Origin: an uncultured Campylobacter sp.
GTDB lineage: Bacteria > Campylobacterota > Campylobacteria > Campylobacterales > Campylobacteraceae
Reading direction: 5' to 3'
Length of the DNA: 26,876 nucleotides
Assembly (NCBI RefSeq): GCF_937981295.1
Contig: NZ_CALJPC010000051.1
Span: forward strand, 1 to 26,876
The first letter of the stretch is position 1. Each line of letters starts with the position of its first letter. The translations under genes were made by a program, and so were the position numbers. Below, in pieces: positions 14,737 through 22,711 of the stretch. The notes beneath the pieces were generated by a model. The model did not search any database, was not told the origin of the DNA, and was given only the letters and a program-made list of their open reading frames with translations.

Positions 14737-15848
14737 ACACCTTCGGCGAGAGATTGCGCCTTAGCACCTTCGGCGAGAGCCACGGCGCGGCGATCGGCGG
14801 CGTTTTGGACGGCTTTCCGGCAGGCGTGGCGATCGAGATTTCAAATATCCAAAGCGAGCTTGACCGCCGCAAGCCGGGCGGCAAATACGCTACGCCGCGC
14901 AAAGAAGCCGACGAGATCGAAATTTTAAGCGGGATTTTTGACGGTCGCAGCACCGGCGCGCCGATCGGATTTATCATCCGCAACGCAAACCAGCACTCGA
15001 AGGACTACGAAAATCTAAAGGATATTTTCCGCCCCGCACACGCCGATTTTTCATATTTTGCCAAATACGGACTGCGCGATTACCGAGGCGGCGGGCGAGC
15101 AAGCGCGCGCGAAACCGCCGTACGCGCGGCTGCGGGAGCGTTTGCGCAAATTTTGCTAAATCACTTTAAAATTTCCGTAAAAAGCGGGATTTACGGCGTG
15201 GGCGAAATTTACGCCAAAGATTTAAATTTTGATTTTGCGCAAAATAGCGAAATTTTCGCGCTCGATCCCGCTGTGGAGGGCGCGCAGAAGGAGTTAATTC
15301 TAAGCGTCAAAAATGCTGGCGATAGTATCGGCGGCTGCGTGCTAACGCGCGTCACGGGCGTGCCTGCGGGGCTCGGCGAGCCGCTGTACGGCAAGCTGGA
15401 TGCGACGCTTGCGGGCGCGCTGATGGGCATAAACGGCGTAAAGGCCGTGCAGATCGGCGCTGGAGTGAAAGTAAGCACGCTAAAAGGCAGCGAAAACAAC
15501 GATTTTATGCACGCTAGTAAAAATTTGATCCGCACCAACGGCGGCAAGATCGGCGCAAATTTTGCAAGCAACAACGCAGGCGGGATCTTAGGCGGTATAA
15601 GCAGCGGCGCGCCTATCGAGATTGCGACGCATTTTAAGCCCACTCCGAGTATTTTTATGGCGCAGCACAGCGTGGACGTGCACGGCGCAGACGCGATCTG
15701 CGAGCTGCGCGGGCGGCACGATCCGTGTATCGCCGTGCGCGGCAGCGTCGTAGCCACCGCGATGGCGCGGCTGGCGATCGCCGATGCGCTGCTGCTAAAC
15801 GCAAGCGCGACGCTGGGAAATTTAAAGCGAATTTACGGCGAGGATTAA
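14733..15848 (+). CDS. aroC: Chorismate synthase
   Basis: Converts EPSP to chorismate with reduced FMN, the last shared step of aromatic amino acid synthesis. The N-terminal signature FGESHGAAIGGVLDGFPAG, the RRKPGG region, the GGRASARET motif and the C-terminal ELRGRHDPCIAVRG are all visible. The 371-residue length is normal. The ATG overlaps the rnc stop by four bases (ATGA), so rnc and aroC are translationally coupled, as in C. jejuni Cj1635c-Cj1634c. Confidence 0.96.
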   Translation: MNTFGERLRLSTFGESHGAAIGGVLDGFPAGVAIEISNIQSELDRRKPGGKYATPRKEADEIEILSGIFDGRSTGAPIGFIIRNANQHSKDYENLKDIFRPAHADFSYFAKYGLRDYRGGGRASARETAVRAAAGAFAQILLNHFKISVKSGIYGVGEIYAKDLNFDFAQNSEIFALDPAVEGAQKELILSVKNAGDSIGGCVLTRVTGVPAGLGEPLYGKLDATLAGALMGINGVKAVQIGAGVKVSTLKGSENNDFMHASKNLIRTNGGKIGANFASNNAGGILGGISSGAPIEIATHFKPTPSIFMAQHSVDVHGADAICELRGRHDPCIAVRGSVVATAMARLAIADALLLNASATLGNLKRIYGED

Positions 15849-15980
15849 ATTTAGACGGGCGGTGCGGCGAAATTTTGCGAAATTTAATGAAATTTCAAGG
15901 GCCGAGCGATGAAATTCCCGCGAGCTAGGCGGGCAAATTTTAAATTTACGCGGTAGGCCTATCGCGACAAGGAGGGCAAA

Positions 15981-17042
15981 ATGAGACTTGAGCGTATCGG
16001 CGAGGACTCGGCGCTGATCGCGCGCATAGAGGCGATTAACGTCGCGGCGTTCCCCGAAATCGAGCGTATCAGCATAAAAAATTTCTTAAAAATGTCGCGC
16101 AAAGGACAGCTTGAAATCGCGGCGATTTTCGAGGATTTTAGCGCCCTAAGTACTGGCGGCGCAGCTGATAAAAATCATGCGGCGGCGAGCGAGCATTCAA
16201 GCGCGGCGGCGCACAATTTAAACGGCGAGGAGCTGGTTGGCTTTTTCGTCTATAGAACCGAGCAGACCTACAAGCGCGCGATTTCGCACCACAAACAGCC
16301 GCCGCCTCGCCTCAATGCGGATAAAATTTTAAGATCCAAAGCCCATAACAGCGCGGAATTTGAAAGCGCAGGAGATGAAATTTCAAGCGGCAAAGTAAAA
16401 TTTTCAGAAGCAAAATTTTTTAGCGTTGCAAGCGGTAAAATCGCAGGTCAAAAAACGCAGCCTCTGGGCGGCGATGAAATTTTAAACGCGAGCGCAGATA
16501 GCAAAATTTTAACCGCTGCAGACTGTTCGATTTGCGGTGCGGGCGGCAAAATTTTATCAAGCGCCGGAAGGGATGAAATTTCATTAAACGCCGCAGATGG
16601 CAAAATTCCATCGATCGCCGCAGAAAGCGGAATTTCGCGCTACGATGAGAGTGAAATTCCAAGCGGCGGAGAGAGCGAGATTTTTTACGTGGCCTATCTC
16701 GGCATCGATGTGAAATTTCGCGGGCTGGGGATCGGCTCAAGGTTGCTCGCGCTCATCTCCGAGCAAAATCCGCGCGCGCAAATCGTCCTTGACGTCGAGC
16801 CGCCGCACGAGGACGCGCCCAATCTCGCGCAGCGCCTGCGCCGTATAGAATTCTACGGCAGGCACGGTTTTCGGCGCTGCGGCAAGTTTTTCAACTACGC
16901 AGGTCTAAGCTTCGAGATCCTTGCTAAGCCGCCGCTAAGCGCGCCGCAGCAGGGATTTGATGTAGCGAGCTTCGTGAAATTTATCGGCGCAGACAATAAA
17001 TTTAGATTTAAAATCACCGACGCGCCGCTATATAAAAACTAA
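15981..17042 (+). CDS. GNAT-family acetyltransferase with a ~130-residue repetitive insert
   Basis: An acetyl-CoA-dependent N-acetyltransferase; substrate unknown. The N-terminal part (1-99) ends with the strand ELVGFFVYRTEQTYKRA. The acetyl-CoA site is at 240-255 (LGIDVKFRGLGIGSRLL, the RGxGxG/A signature), followed by IVLDVEPP and the IEFYGRHGFRRCGKFFNY strand typical of GNATs. Between these halves lies about 100-231, a stretch of short units centred on Ile (DEIL, SKIL, GKIL, DEIS, GKIP, SGIS, SEIP) spaced 7-9 residues apart. The insert falls between two core strands where the family has a short loop. The start ATG follows AGGAGG. The stop overlaps the next start in TAATG. Confidence 0.85.
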   Translation: MRLERIGEDSALIARIEAINVAAFPEIERISIKNFLKMSRKGQLEIAAIFEDFSALSTGGAADKNHAAASEHSSAAAHNLNGEELVGFFVYRTEQTYKRAISHHKQPPPRLNADKILRSKAHNSAEFESAGDEISSGKVKFSEAKFFSVASGKIAGQKTQPLGGDEILNASADSKILTAADCSICGAGGKILSSAGRDEISLNAADGKIPSIAAESGISRYDESEIPSGGESEIFYVAYLGIDVKFRGLGIGSRLLALISEQNPRAQIVLDVEPPHEDAPNLAQRLRRIEFYGRHGFRRCGKFFNYAGLSFEILAKPPLSAPQQGFDVASFVKFIGADNKFRFKITDAPLYKN

Positions 17043-17731
17043 TGCAAAAGCCCGAATTCAGCCTCATTTGCGACGATACATTTTATAGAATTTTCTCCGC
17101 CTCTATCCTTGCGTTTTTTTGTATTTTTATCTCTTTGGACATCGGCGGATCGGGGGAGCTGTTTTACACGGACAGCCCGCTACGCTCGCAGCGAGCCAAG
17201 CCCAGCCTGACGATCGTTTTTATGTTTTTGGCGTTACTTTATCTGCGAAGCAGTAGCAAAGAGGCGGCGCGCGTGGAATTTGACGAGCTTAAAATATCCT
17301 TTCGCAGAGGGCTAGACAAATACGATCTTATGCTTGGATGCGTCGATCTGATAGAGCCATCGTTCGGCTTCGTGCGGACGTTTCGCGTGCCGTTTCTAAG
17401 CTACGAGAAGTTTTTGAAACTGCAAGAAATTTTAAAATTCTTGCTTCTTTTCGCATACGTCGCGGGCGTGTTTTTGACGATCAAATTCGGCTTTGCCGAG
17501 GCTGCGATCTATGCAGCGGCGGGCATTTTTGCTATTTTGATCGCTTCAAAGCTCATCGTCGCGCGAAGGTTAGACGGACGAGCGAGGCTACGACTGCGCG
17601 ACTGCCTGCTACTGCGCGGCAAGGACGATACGGGCTCGGCGGTATTTTTTTGCATCCGTCCTAGCCGCGCCGAGCGTGAAGCTTTACGCATATATTTTTT
17701 GAAAAATTTCAGCTACGACATTAAGGCGTGA
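17042..17731 (+). CDS. Unknown membrane protein, architecture shared with the gene at 18127
   Basis: A 229-residue protein with hydrophobic segments at about 16-33, 57-67 and a pair at about 133-170. The polar regions look like beta-rich soluble modules (ARVEFDELKISFRRG; LRLRDCLLLRGKDDTGSAVFF), reminiscent of bacterial PH-like domains. The final helix, SRAEREALRIYFLKNFSYDI, resembles the end of the gene at 18127. I do not recognise a named family. The ATG overlaps the GNAT stop by one base, so it is coupled to that gene. Confidence 0.75.
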   Translation: MQKPEFSLICDDTFYRIFSASILAFFCIFISLDIGGSGELFYTDSPLRSQRAKPSLTIVFMFLALLYLRSSSKEAARVEFDELKISFRRGLDKYDLMLGCVDLIEPSFGFVRTFRVPFLSYEKFLKLQEILKFLLLFAYVAGVFLTIKFGFAEAAIYAAAGIFAILIASKLIVARRLDGRARLRLRDCLLLRGKDDTGSAVFFCIRPSRAEREALRIYFLKNFSYDIKA

Positions 17732-17742
17732 AATTTTTCGGT

Positions 17743-17769
17743 TTTCAGCGTAAAATTTAGACCCGCGGG
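17743..17769. repeat. 27-bp direct repeat, left copy
   Basis: A 27-base sequence beginning TTTCAGCGTAAAATTTAG and ending in the 8-base palindrome CCCGCGGG. It is identical to 18995-19021 and begins 12 bases after a stop codon. The flanking bases differ on both sides, so the match ends exactly there. Confidence 0.9.
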
Positions 17770-18126
17770 ATGTCTGGATAAAGCTAAACGTAAACGAAGC
17801 GCAAAGGCGGATACTGCGCGAGTATTTCACGGCAAGATTAGGGTTAGGTTTCGAGCAAAATTCCGTCCTCAGCAGTCGCAGATGAGATCGTTTGGTACTC
17901 GAAGTAGTCCTCTAAGTAGTCGCAAACAAGCTCGCTCTGTGTCTAAAAAGCCTCATAATTAGTCGCAAGGATTCACATTGTCCGTCCGCTTAACGAGGAT
18001 GATCGCCGCTCGTCGCAACTCGCCTCGCCGCAAGCGCCTCCGCAAATATCCTACGCTCTTAAACGCGTCGAAAGCGAGGCGGTGATAAAATGCGCTTCGT
18101 CAAAAATCATACCAAAAAGGAATTTT
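17770..18126. other. Gene-free stretch with short repeated motifs
   Basis: About 357 bases without a clear gene. AGTCGCA occurs three times within about 90 bases (near 17873, 17917 and 17961). On the minus strand 17844-17942 is open for 32 codons, reading in part SELVCDYLEDYFEYQTISS, which looks protein-like but has no start. It may be debris of a lost gene. Confidence 0.4.
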
Positions 18127-18978
18127 ATGAGGGATTACGACAAAGAGCCGATCAAAATCATAGACAGAGCGGTTTACTTTCAAAACAATATCGTTCTTTT
18201 TCTTTCACTCGGTTGCTTATATAAAATATTCAATTTAGAAGTTACTCCGTTAAACTTAGAATTTTACACGCATTTTAGTGCCGATTTAGTTATGTTTATC
18301 GTAGTGGTCTTTTTATTGTTGCCGGCTACGCTACTTTGGCCTATTAAAAGAAAGGGCAGTCCCGCGTATTTTTTATTGGAAAATAATAAAATCAGCTATA
18401 TAAATGCTTTCGACGATAAGCCCGGATCACTAAATCAGGCGTTGAATGATTTTTATTTTGTCAAGAAAGAGGAAGTAATAAAAATTTGCAATGCCTGCGA
18501 TGTCAATAAAATAAGCTTTTGCATTATATCAGAGCTATATGATAGCTACGGAAGATTTCACTATTTTTCGTCATACGAGCTGTATAAAAAGTCGTCCATA
18601 GGGGTACACATAGGAAAGGTTGTATTGTTTTTATATCATACGATAAATTTCATAGTATTTATTTTGCCGTTTAAAATTTATACGCTGATGAAGGCAAGGG
18701 AACCTTTAAGCTTAATCCACAAAAATATCGTGTTAAGGTTCAAAAATAGAAATTACTTCCTTATAAATATATATTCTAGGCGGGATCTGGATGAGATATT
18801 AGAGTATTTTAAGCAAAAGGGCGTCCAAGTTACGGATAAAGTGGTCTTTATGCCGCAGGCGCAGAATAAAGGCTTGTTTACCGATAAAAATGAAATTTGG
18901 AGCGATGATTTCGGAGATACGCAAATTCCAAAAGACACGTTTAAGCGAAAGCTTAGGCGATTTTTTAGCTTGGATTAA
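18127..18978 (+). CDS. AT-rich unknown membrane protein, distant relative of the gene at 17042
   Basis: A 283-residue protein with two hydrophobic segments near the N-terminus (about 21-35 and 53-75) and a further hydrophobic hairpin at about 173-197. Polar parts include YFLLENNKISYINAF and IVLRFKNRNYFLINIYSRRDLDEILEYFKQKG. The order of segments and the closing strand-helix match the gene at 17042, suggesting ancient duplication or a shared family. It is clearly richer in A+T than its surroundings and is bracketed by exact 27-bp repeats. The start is the ATG after AAGGAATTTT; a GTG 45 bases earlier has no site. Function is unknown. Confidence 0.75.
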   Translation: MRDYDKEPIKIIDRAVYFQNNIVLFLSLGCLYKIFNLEVTPLNLEFYTHFSADLVMFIVVVFLLLPATLLWPIKRKGSPAYFLLENNKISYINAFDDKPGSLNQALNDFYFVKKEEVIKICNACDVNKISFCIISELYDSYGRFHYFSSYELYKKSSIGVHIGKVVLFLYHTINFIVFILPFKIYTLMKAREPLSLIHKNIVLRFKNRNYFLINIYSRRDLDEILEYFKQKGVQVTDKVVFMPQAQNKGLFTDKNEIWSDDFGDTQIPKDTFKRKLRRFFSLD

Positions 18979-18994
18979 AGAGCGATTACGCCCG

Positions 18995-19021
18995 TTTCAG
19001 CGTAAAATTTAGACCCGCGGG
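18995..19021. repeat. 27-bp direct repeat, right copy
   Basis: Identical to 17743-17769. It starts 17 bases after the stop at 18978 and ends one base before the TAGAAT -10 box of the lipoprotein gene, so it covers the spacer and -35 region of that promoter. Confidence 0.9.
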
Positions 19022-19022
19022 G

Positions 19023-19028
19023 TAGAAT
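19023..19028 (+). promoter_or_regulatory. Candidate -10 box for the lipoprotein gene
   Basis: TAGAAT lies 28 bases before the ATG at 19056. The inferred transcription start is near 19035, followed by a GGAG ribosome-binding site. The 27-bp repeat sits directly upstream, where a regulator could act. Confidence 0.4.
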
Positions 19029-19055
19029 TACAAAAATTTTTACACGGAGCAAACA

Positions 19056-19670
19056 ATGAAAAATTTCTTTCTAGCCGCAATAGTTTGCGCGCTTTTTAGC
19101 GGTTGCGCATATGAAGCGCAGTTTAATCAAAACGCCGATGTAGCGCCGTTTGACGACACTATAAGCGCGACTAACGCCATGCAAAGCGCGCTCATTTACA
19201 TCCCTGGCGAGCTAATGGGGACAAAAAGCTACGTCGCAAGCTCGAAGTTAGGCAGAGACGATGAGCTTAAAATCGACGTCGGCGAGTTCGTCGCAGGCGA
19301 GGCAAAGCGCTTCTTCGGCACCTACCTAAGGCGCGTAAGCGTCACCGACGACGAAAAAGCGCTGCAAGGTAAAGGGCTCGTTATCGCGCCTGAGCTTAGC
19401 TCATTCGGCTTTGGCTTTTACAGCTCCGACGGCATCGATGTTTCGGCAAAGCCCTACGTGCGCTACAATCTACGTCTAAAAATGTTTAAAAACGGAAAGC
19501 CGATCTACAACCAAAATATCGCCGTAAACGAGCGCAACTTCGGCGAGGAGGAATTCTTCGGCGGCGGTCAGGGCTCATACGCGCAGATCGGCGGGATCTT
19601 TCAAAAATCGATGGCGAATGATTACGCCGTGCACGCTAGAGAAATTTTGGACGTAATCAACGATAACTAA
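19056..19670 (+). CDS. Unknown lipoprotein
   Basis: A 204-residue protein with a type II signal peptide: MKNFFLAAIVCALFSGC, lipobox LFSGC with the modified cysteine at C17. The mature part has alternating polar and aromatic stretches (KPYVRYNLRLKMFKNGKPIYNQNIAVNERNFG) suggesting a beta-rich fold, and a glycine patch (FFGGGQGSYAQIGG) before the last helix. I do not recognise the family. Whether it stays in the inner membrane or reaches the outer membrane cannot be told. The start has GGAG at good spacing. Confidence 0.85.
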   Translation: MKNFFLAAIVCALFSGCAYEAQFNQNADVAPFDDTISATNAMQSALIYIPGELMGTKSYVASSKLGRDDELKIDVGEFVAGEAKRFFGTYLRRVSVTDDEKALQGKGLVIAPELSSFGFGFYSSDGIDVSAKPYVRYNLRLKMFKNGKPIYNQNIAVNERNFGEEEFFGGGQGSYAQIGGIFQKSMANDYAVHAREILDVINDN

Positions 19671-20178
19671 TCGCGCTTGCGCCTTTGTGCGTGGTAAGCG
19701 GCATCTGGTCGATTATTTTTGCCCGCCATCTTGTGGTAAAATTTGTCGCGGCGATCTTACGACACGCACTTGCGGATCGTTGCGCCTAAGCTCTGCGATA
19801 TAATTAGCATGGCTTTAAAGCTCCCATAGACGCGCTTTCTTGCGGTATTTACTCATTTGGGGGATTGGATTTTGATATCGAGTTTGCCAGCACTCTAGGT
19901 ATCAAATTTAATCCCGCAAGCTGGGTAAATTCCGTAAAATGCACTATGAAATTTAACTCAGCAGTTTGTATTTAAGTGCGGCGAGCCAATAAATTCCGCA
20001 CTTTGACATACTGCCTAATTACGTTTTTTAGGGCTAAGCTCCGCAAATAAACTTTTCGCGTTCGCTGCTACGCTTACATAAAATTCCATATTCGCAGCAC
20101 CAAAAAATTCGCCCTAAATTTAAAGCAGCGATTAATATTAATTTTTATATCGTTACTAAATTTTTTAAGGAGAGAATT
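19671..20178. other. Gene-poor stretch with one hairpin and a possible gene fossil
   Basis: About 500 bases without a credible gene. A plus-strand frame at 19808-19975 is open for 55 codons and reads in part YSFGGLDFDIEFASTLGIK but has no start codon or ribosome-binding site near its beginning. An 8-bp inverted repeat lies at 19974-20003. TATAAT occurs near 19799. Confidence 0.4.
19974..20003. repeat. Inverted repeat, 8-bp arms
   Basis: AAGTGCGG (19974-19981) pairs exactly with CCGCACTT (19996-20003) across a 14-base loop. It begins at the stop of the open frame at 19808-19975. No strong T run follows on the plus strand, so terminator activity is doubtful. Confidence 0.45.
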
Positions 20179-20570
20179 ATGAAAAAGTTTTATTGCTTCC
20201 GTTTGTTTTCGCGGCGCTTTTTGCGGCACCAAGCTGCGATAATGTCCAGCTCAAAGCGGCTGTGGAAGGTATCAATAAGAGTGCGCCGATGCGAGTCGAC
20301 GAGATTACGACGTTAACGGGCGCCGAGTGCAAAGATGGCAGCTTCATCTATAACTACGAGCTAAATGACGGCATGGGGATGAAATTTGACAGTGTCGGAA
20401 ATGATCAAAAAACCGTGATACAAAATGTCATAGATAGCCAAAATAAGCAAATTTTTTGCAACCAGATGAAGGTAATGCGTCCGCTAATAAACAGCGCGAT
20501 ATGGAGCTATAAGATAAAAAGTGGCGAAGAATTTATAAGAGTAGAATTTAGGCCTAGCGACTGCAAGTAG
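20179..20570 (+). CDS. Small secreted protein with an apparent frameshift in its signal peptide
   Basis: The body (from 20193) reads LPFVFAALFAAPSCDN followed by a conserved region with PMRVDEITTLTGAECKDGSFIYNYELN and cysteines near the middle and end. The only good start is the ATG at 20179, with AAGGAG seven bases upstream, but it is out of frame: ATG-AAA-AAG then TTT. One extra A in the A5 tract would give MKKVLLLPFVFAALFAAPSC, a normal signal peptide. So this is either a real loss or switch of function, or a sequencing error. Using the TTG at 20193 would lack the charged n-region and a ribosome-binding site. The protein is a clear paralogue of the gene at 21144. The family is unknown to me. 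Confidence 0.7.
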
Positions 20571-21143
20571 GGCTTGCGCGGGATTTAAAATTTAGCGCGG
20601 CGTGAGCCTTTGCCTGCTCGCCCGCGCAGCATCCGTTTAAAATTTATCCGCTTCGCTTTCGATTTCGCCTGCGCAAAAGTAACATGTTAAAATCTCTGCT
20701 TGACTTTTAACACGCCGCTGCGTATAGCATGGCGAATATCAGCGTGTATTTCGCCATCACAAAGCGCTAAAACGCGCGAGTCCTTTTTGAGCCGCGATCT
20801 AATGCGTTAGGTTCTGCCAGTGGCGTTTTTCATTAAAATTTTACTATTTCACGCGGAATTATATCTGTGTAGCAACGCAAATACCGCATAAAGCTTTAAC
20901 GCGAAATTCTATAATTTGCGCGGAATTTTATTTGAAATAGCATCGTAGATTTCGAGTCAGAATTTTATGATTTATTATGCTACACTTGCTGCGATGAGAT
21001 CTTGCTAAATTTTATCCGCGACCTGCTCACATAAAATTCTGCGTAAAGCATGAGCTTACTCACAAGCTTGCAGAGGCACCAGCTGCCAACGCGCCGCCAC
21101 ACAAAACGCGGCTCATCAAATGCCTCACTTGGGTTTTTACAAT
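20571..21143. other. Gene-free stretch between two converging paralogues
   Basis: About 570 bases holding no gene I can support. A 73-codon plus-strand frame at 21050-21271 runs into the coding region of the opposite-strand gene and has no family features. The stretch is rich in aaattt-type words. I see no clear terminator for either converging gene. Confidence 0.5.
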
Positions 21144-21623
21144 TCACCGCGCACAACTGCTTTTATCTAGCGCGATTTTTATCGGCGGTAAGCCCTCTAT
21201 CTCGTAATTTAACACCATCGTTTTGCCGAGCTCCCACAGGCGCTGCGAAAATTCCGTGCTGCAAAAGCTGACCTTTGCCTTGGCAAACAGCATCTCTTTT
21301 AAAATTTCCGCATCGCCCGCATCCAGCGCGCTAAGGTTTAAATTTGGCGAGCTATTTAGCGCGTAATCGTATATGAAGCTACCCTCTTCGCATGCGGCGC
21401 CTTTTAGGGTCGTAGCATCGTCGATCCTGCGCGGCGCGCCCTCGTTTATCCGCGCTAGCGCATCTTGCACCTGTTTGCTTTCGCAGAAGTTTCGCTCCAG
21501 CTCTCCGCGTTGTTTCTCCACATAAAATTCCACCGCCACGTTTGCCAAAATTCCGATTCCAAGTAGCACTAGTAAAATTTTAATCGGCTTATTTAGCCGC
21601 GCGCTTAGGCTTCGCGCGTCCAT
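21144..21623 (-). CDS. Membrane-anchored paralogue of the secreted protein at 20179
   Basis: A 159-residue protein with a signal anchor (about 14-35, IKILLVLLGIGILANVAVEF) and a periplasmic domain. This domain aligns with the 20179 protein: ARINEGAPRRIDDATTLKGAACEEGSFIYDYALN against EGINKSAPMRVDEITTLTGAECKDGSFIYNYELN, and both end in a motif with a near-terminal cysteine (SSC, SDC). Four cysteines are conserved in position, suggesting disulfides. The ATG at 21623 has AAAGGA seven bases upstream and overlaps the methyltransferase stop by one base (TGATG). A GTG at 21644 would lengthen it by seven residues. Function is unknown. Confidence 0.8.
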   Translation of the reverse strand: MDARSLSARLNKPIKILLVLLGIGILANVAVEFYVEKQRGELERNFCESKQVQDALARINEGAPRRIDDATTLKGAACEEGSFIYDYALNSSPNLNLSALDAGDAEILKEMLFAKAKVSFCSTEFSQRLWELGKTMVLNYEIEGLPPIKIALDKSSCAR

Positions 21624-22711
21624 CAGCGCGTCCTTTCGCAGCACAGCAGCGTGTGTCCGACGCCCAGCCCGTCGTAGATCCGTGAAATTTTAAGCCCCGC
21701 GCGCTGCGCAAATTTAATCATATCGTCCGAGTGATAAATTTTGCTATTGCCGTTTGCCATCGCGGCGAAATATACGCTGATCTGCGTCATGCTATACGCG
21801 GCGGTTTCGTAGCGCTGCCTGTCCCAAAACGGCTCCAAAATATAAAGCCGCGCCTGCTCGCTCATCGACTCCGCTGCGCGCGAGAGGATGCTTACGATCT
21901 GCTCCTCTGCAAAGCAGTCCAGAAACTGACTGAGCCAGATCGCGTCAAAGCCGCGCGGAAAGCGCGTAGCAGGATCTAGCAGATCGGCCGCAAGCCCCTC
22001 TATACGCTCAGCGCCCTGCGCGCCTGCGACGGTGTCTTTCATCAGCGCGATCTGCCCCGCAAGATCCATTATCGTGACGCGCACATTTTCGTCGTAGCCC
22101 ACGCACCGCTTAGCAAAGCGCCCCGTATTGCCGCCGACGTCTAAAATTTTTGCCGTCTTGCGCGAAAAAATAATCTTTAGCGCGGGCTCAAACGCCAAAT
22201 CCGAATAAAAATGATCAAACGCGAGCCAACTCTTGCGCACATGCGGCGGAAGATGCGAAAGCGCCTCATAAATCGTAGCCCACTGCCCAAAAACCTTTAG
22301 CCCCTCGGGTTTGCCCGATTTTAGCGTCTCTTCGAGCCTAAATAGCCCCTCGTAGCACACGTCGTGGATGAAATCCATATCCACGCCGACGAGCTCGTCG
22401 GTGAGTAGAAAATACCCCGCCTTGCTGAGCCGAAATCTCTCGCCGCTAAGTAGCACCGTGCCGATGCTAAGCGAGCTTTCCAAAAGCAGCTTTACGGTGT
22501 ATTCGCTAAGCGAGAGCTTCTTCGCGATCTCTTCTATGCTTAGCCCGTCACGTGCCTCATTAAGCGCGCTTAAAATTCCAAATTTTTTCATCAGCCTGCT
22601 TACCTGAAAAACTACAGGCGCGAAGGCGATCTCATTCGCCGTCCGCTGCGCCTCGCCCGCGCTTTGACGCTCGGCGCCGTAGCGATCTAAAAGCTGTTTG
22701 GGAAGTTTCAT
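21623..22711 (-). CDS. SAM-dependent O-methyltransferase with N-terminal winged-helix domain
   Basis: A 362-residue protein of the plant/bacterial O-methyltransferase type. An N-terminal dimerisation/winged-helix region covers about 25-105 (FGILSALNEARDGLSIEEIAKKLSLSEYTVKLLLESS). The Rossmann SAM domain has motif I ILDVGGNTGRFA at 189-200, and later IWLSQFLDCF and LYILEPFWDR. The substrate is unknown; relatives act on small aromatic or polyketide-like molecules. It has its own promoter-like box at 22742-22750 and AGGA before the ATG, and it is coupled to the anchored protein downstream. No biosynthetic partner genes are visible in the window. Confidence 0.87.
   Translation of the reverse strand: MKLPKQLLDRYGAERQSAGEAQRTANEIAFAPVVFQVSRLMKKFGILSALNEARDGLSIEEIAKKLSLSEYTVKLLLESSLSIGTVLLSGERFRLSKAGYFLLTDELVGVDMDFIHDVCYEGLFRLEETLKSGKPEGLKVFGQWATIYEALSHLPPHVRKSWLAFDHFYSDLAFEPALKIIFSRKTAKILDVGGNTGRFAKRCVGYDENVRVTIMDLAGQIALMKDTVAGAQGAERIEGLAADLLDPATRFPRGFDAIWLSQFLDCFAEEQIVSILSRAAESMSEQARLYILEPFWDRQRYETAAYSMTQISVYFAAMANGNSKIYHSDDMIKFAQRAGLKISRIYDGLGVGHTLLCCERTR

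Noticed and set aside
16278..16673. RTX-type calcium-binding nonapeptides in the GNAT insert
   Set aside because: Spacing near nine is similar, but the GGxGxDxxx consensus is absent and the protein has no secretion signal.
17743..19021. Insertion sequence or integron cassette between the 27-bp repeats
   Set aside because: The repeats are direct, not inverted, and there is no transposase, integrase or attC-like structure; only a membrane protein lies inside.
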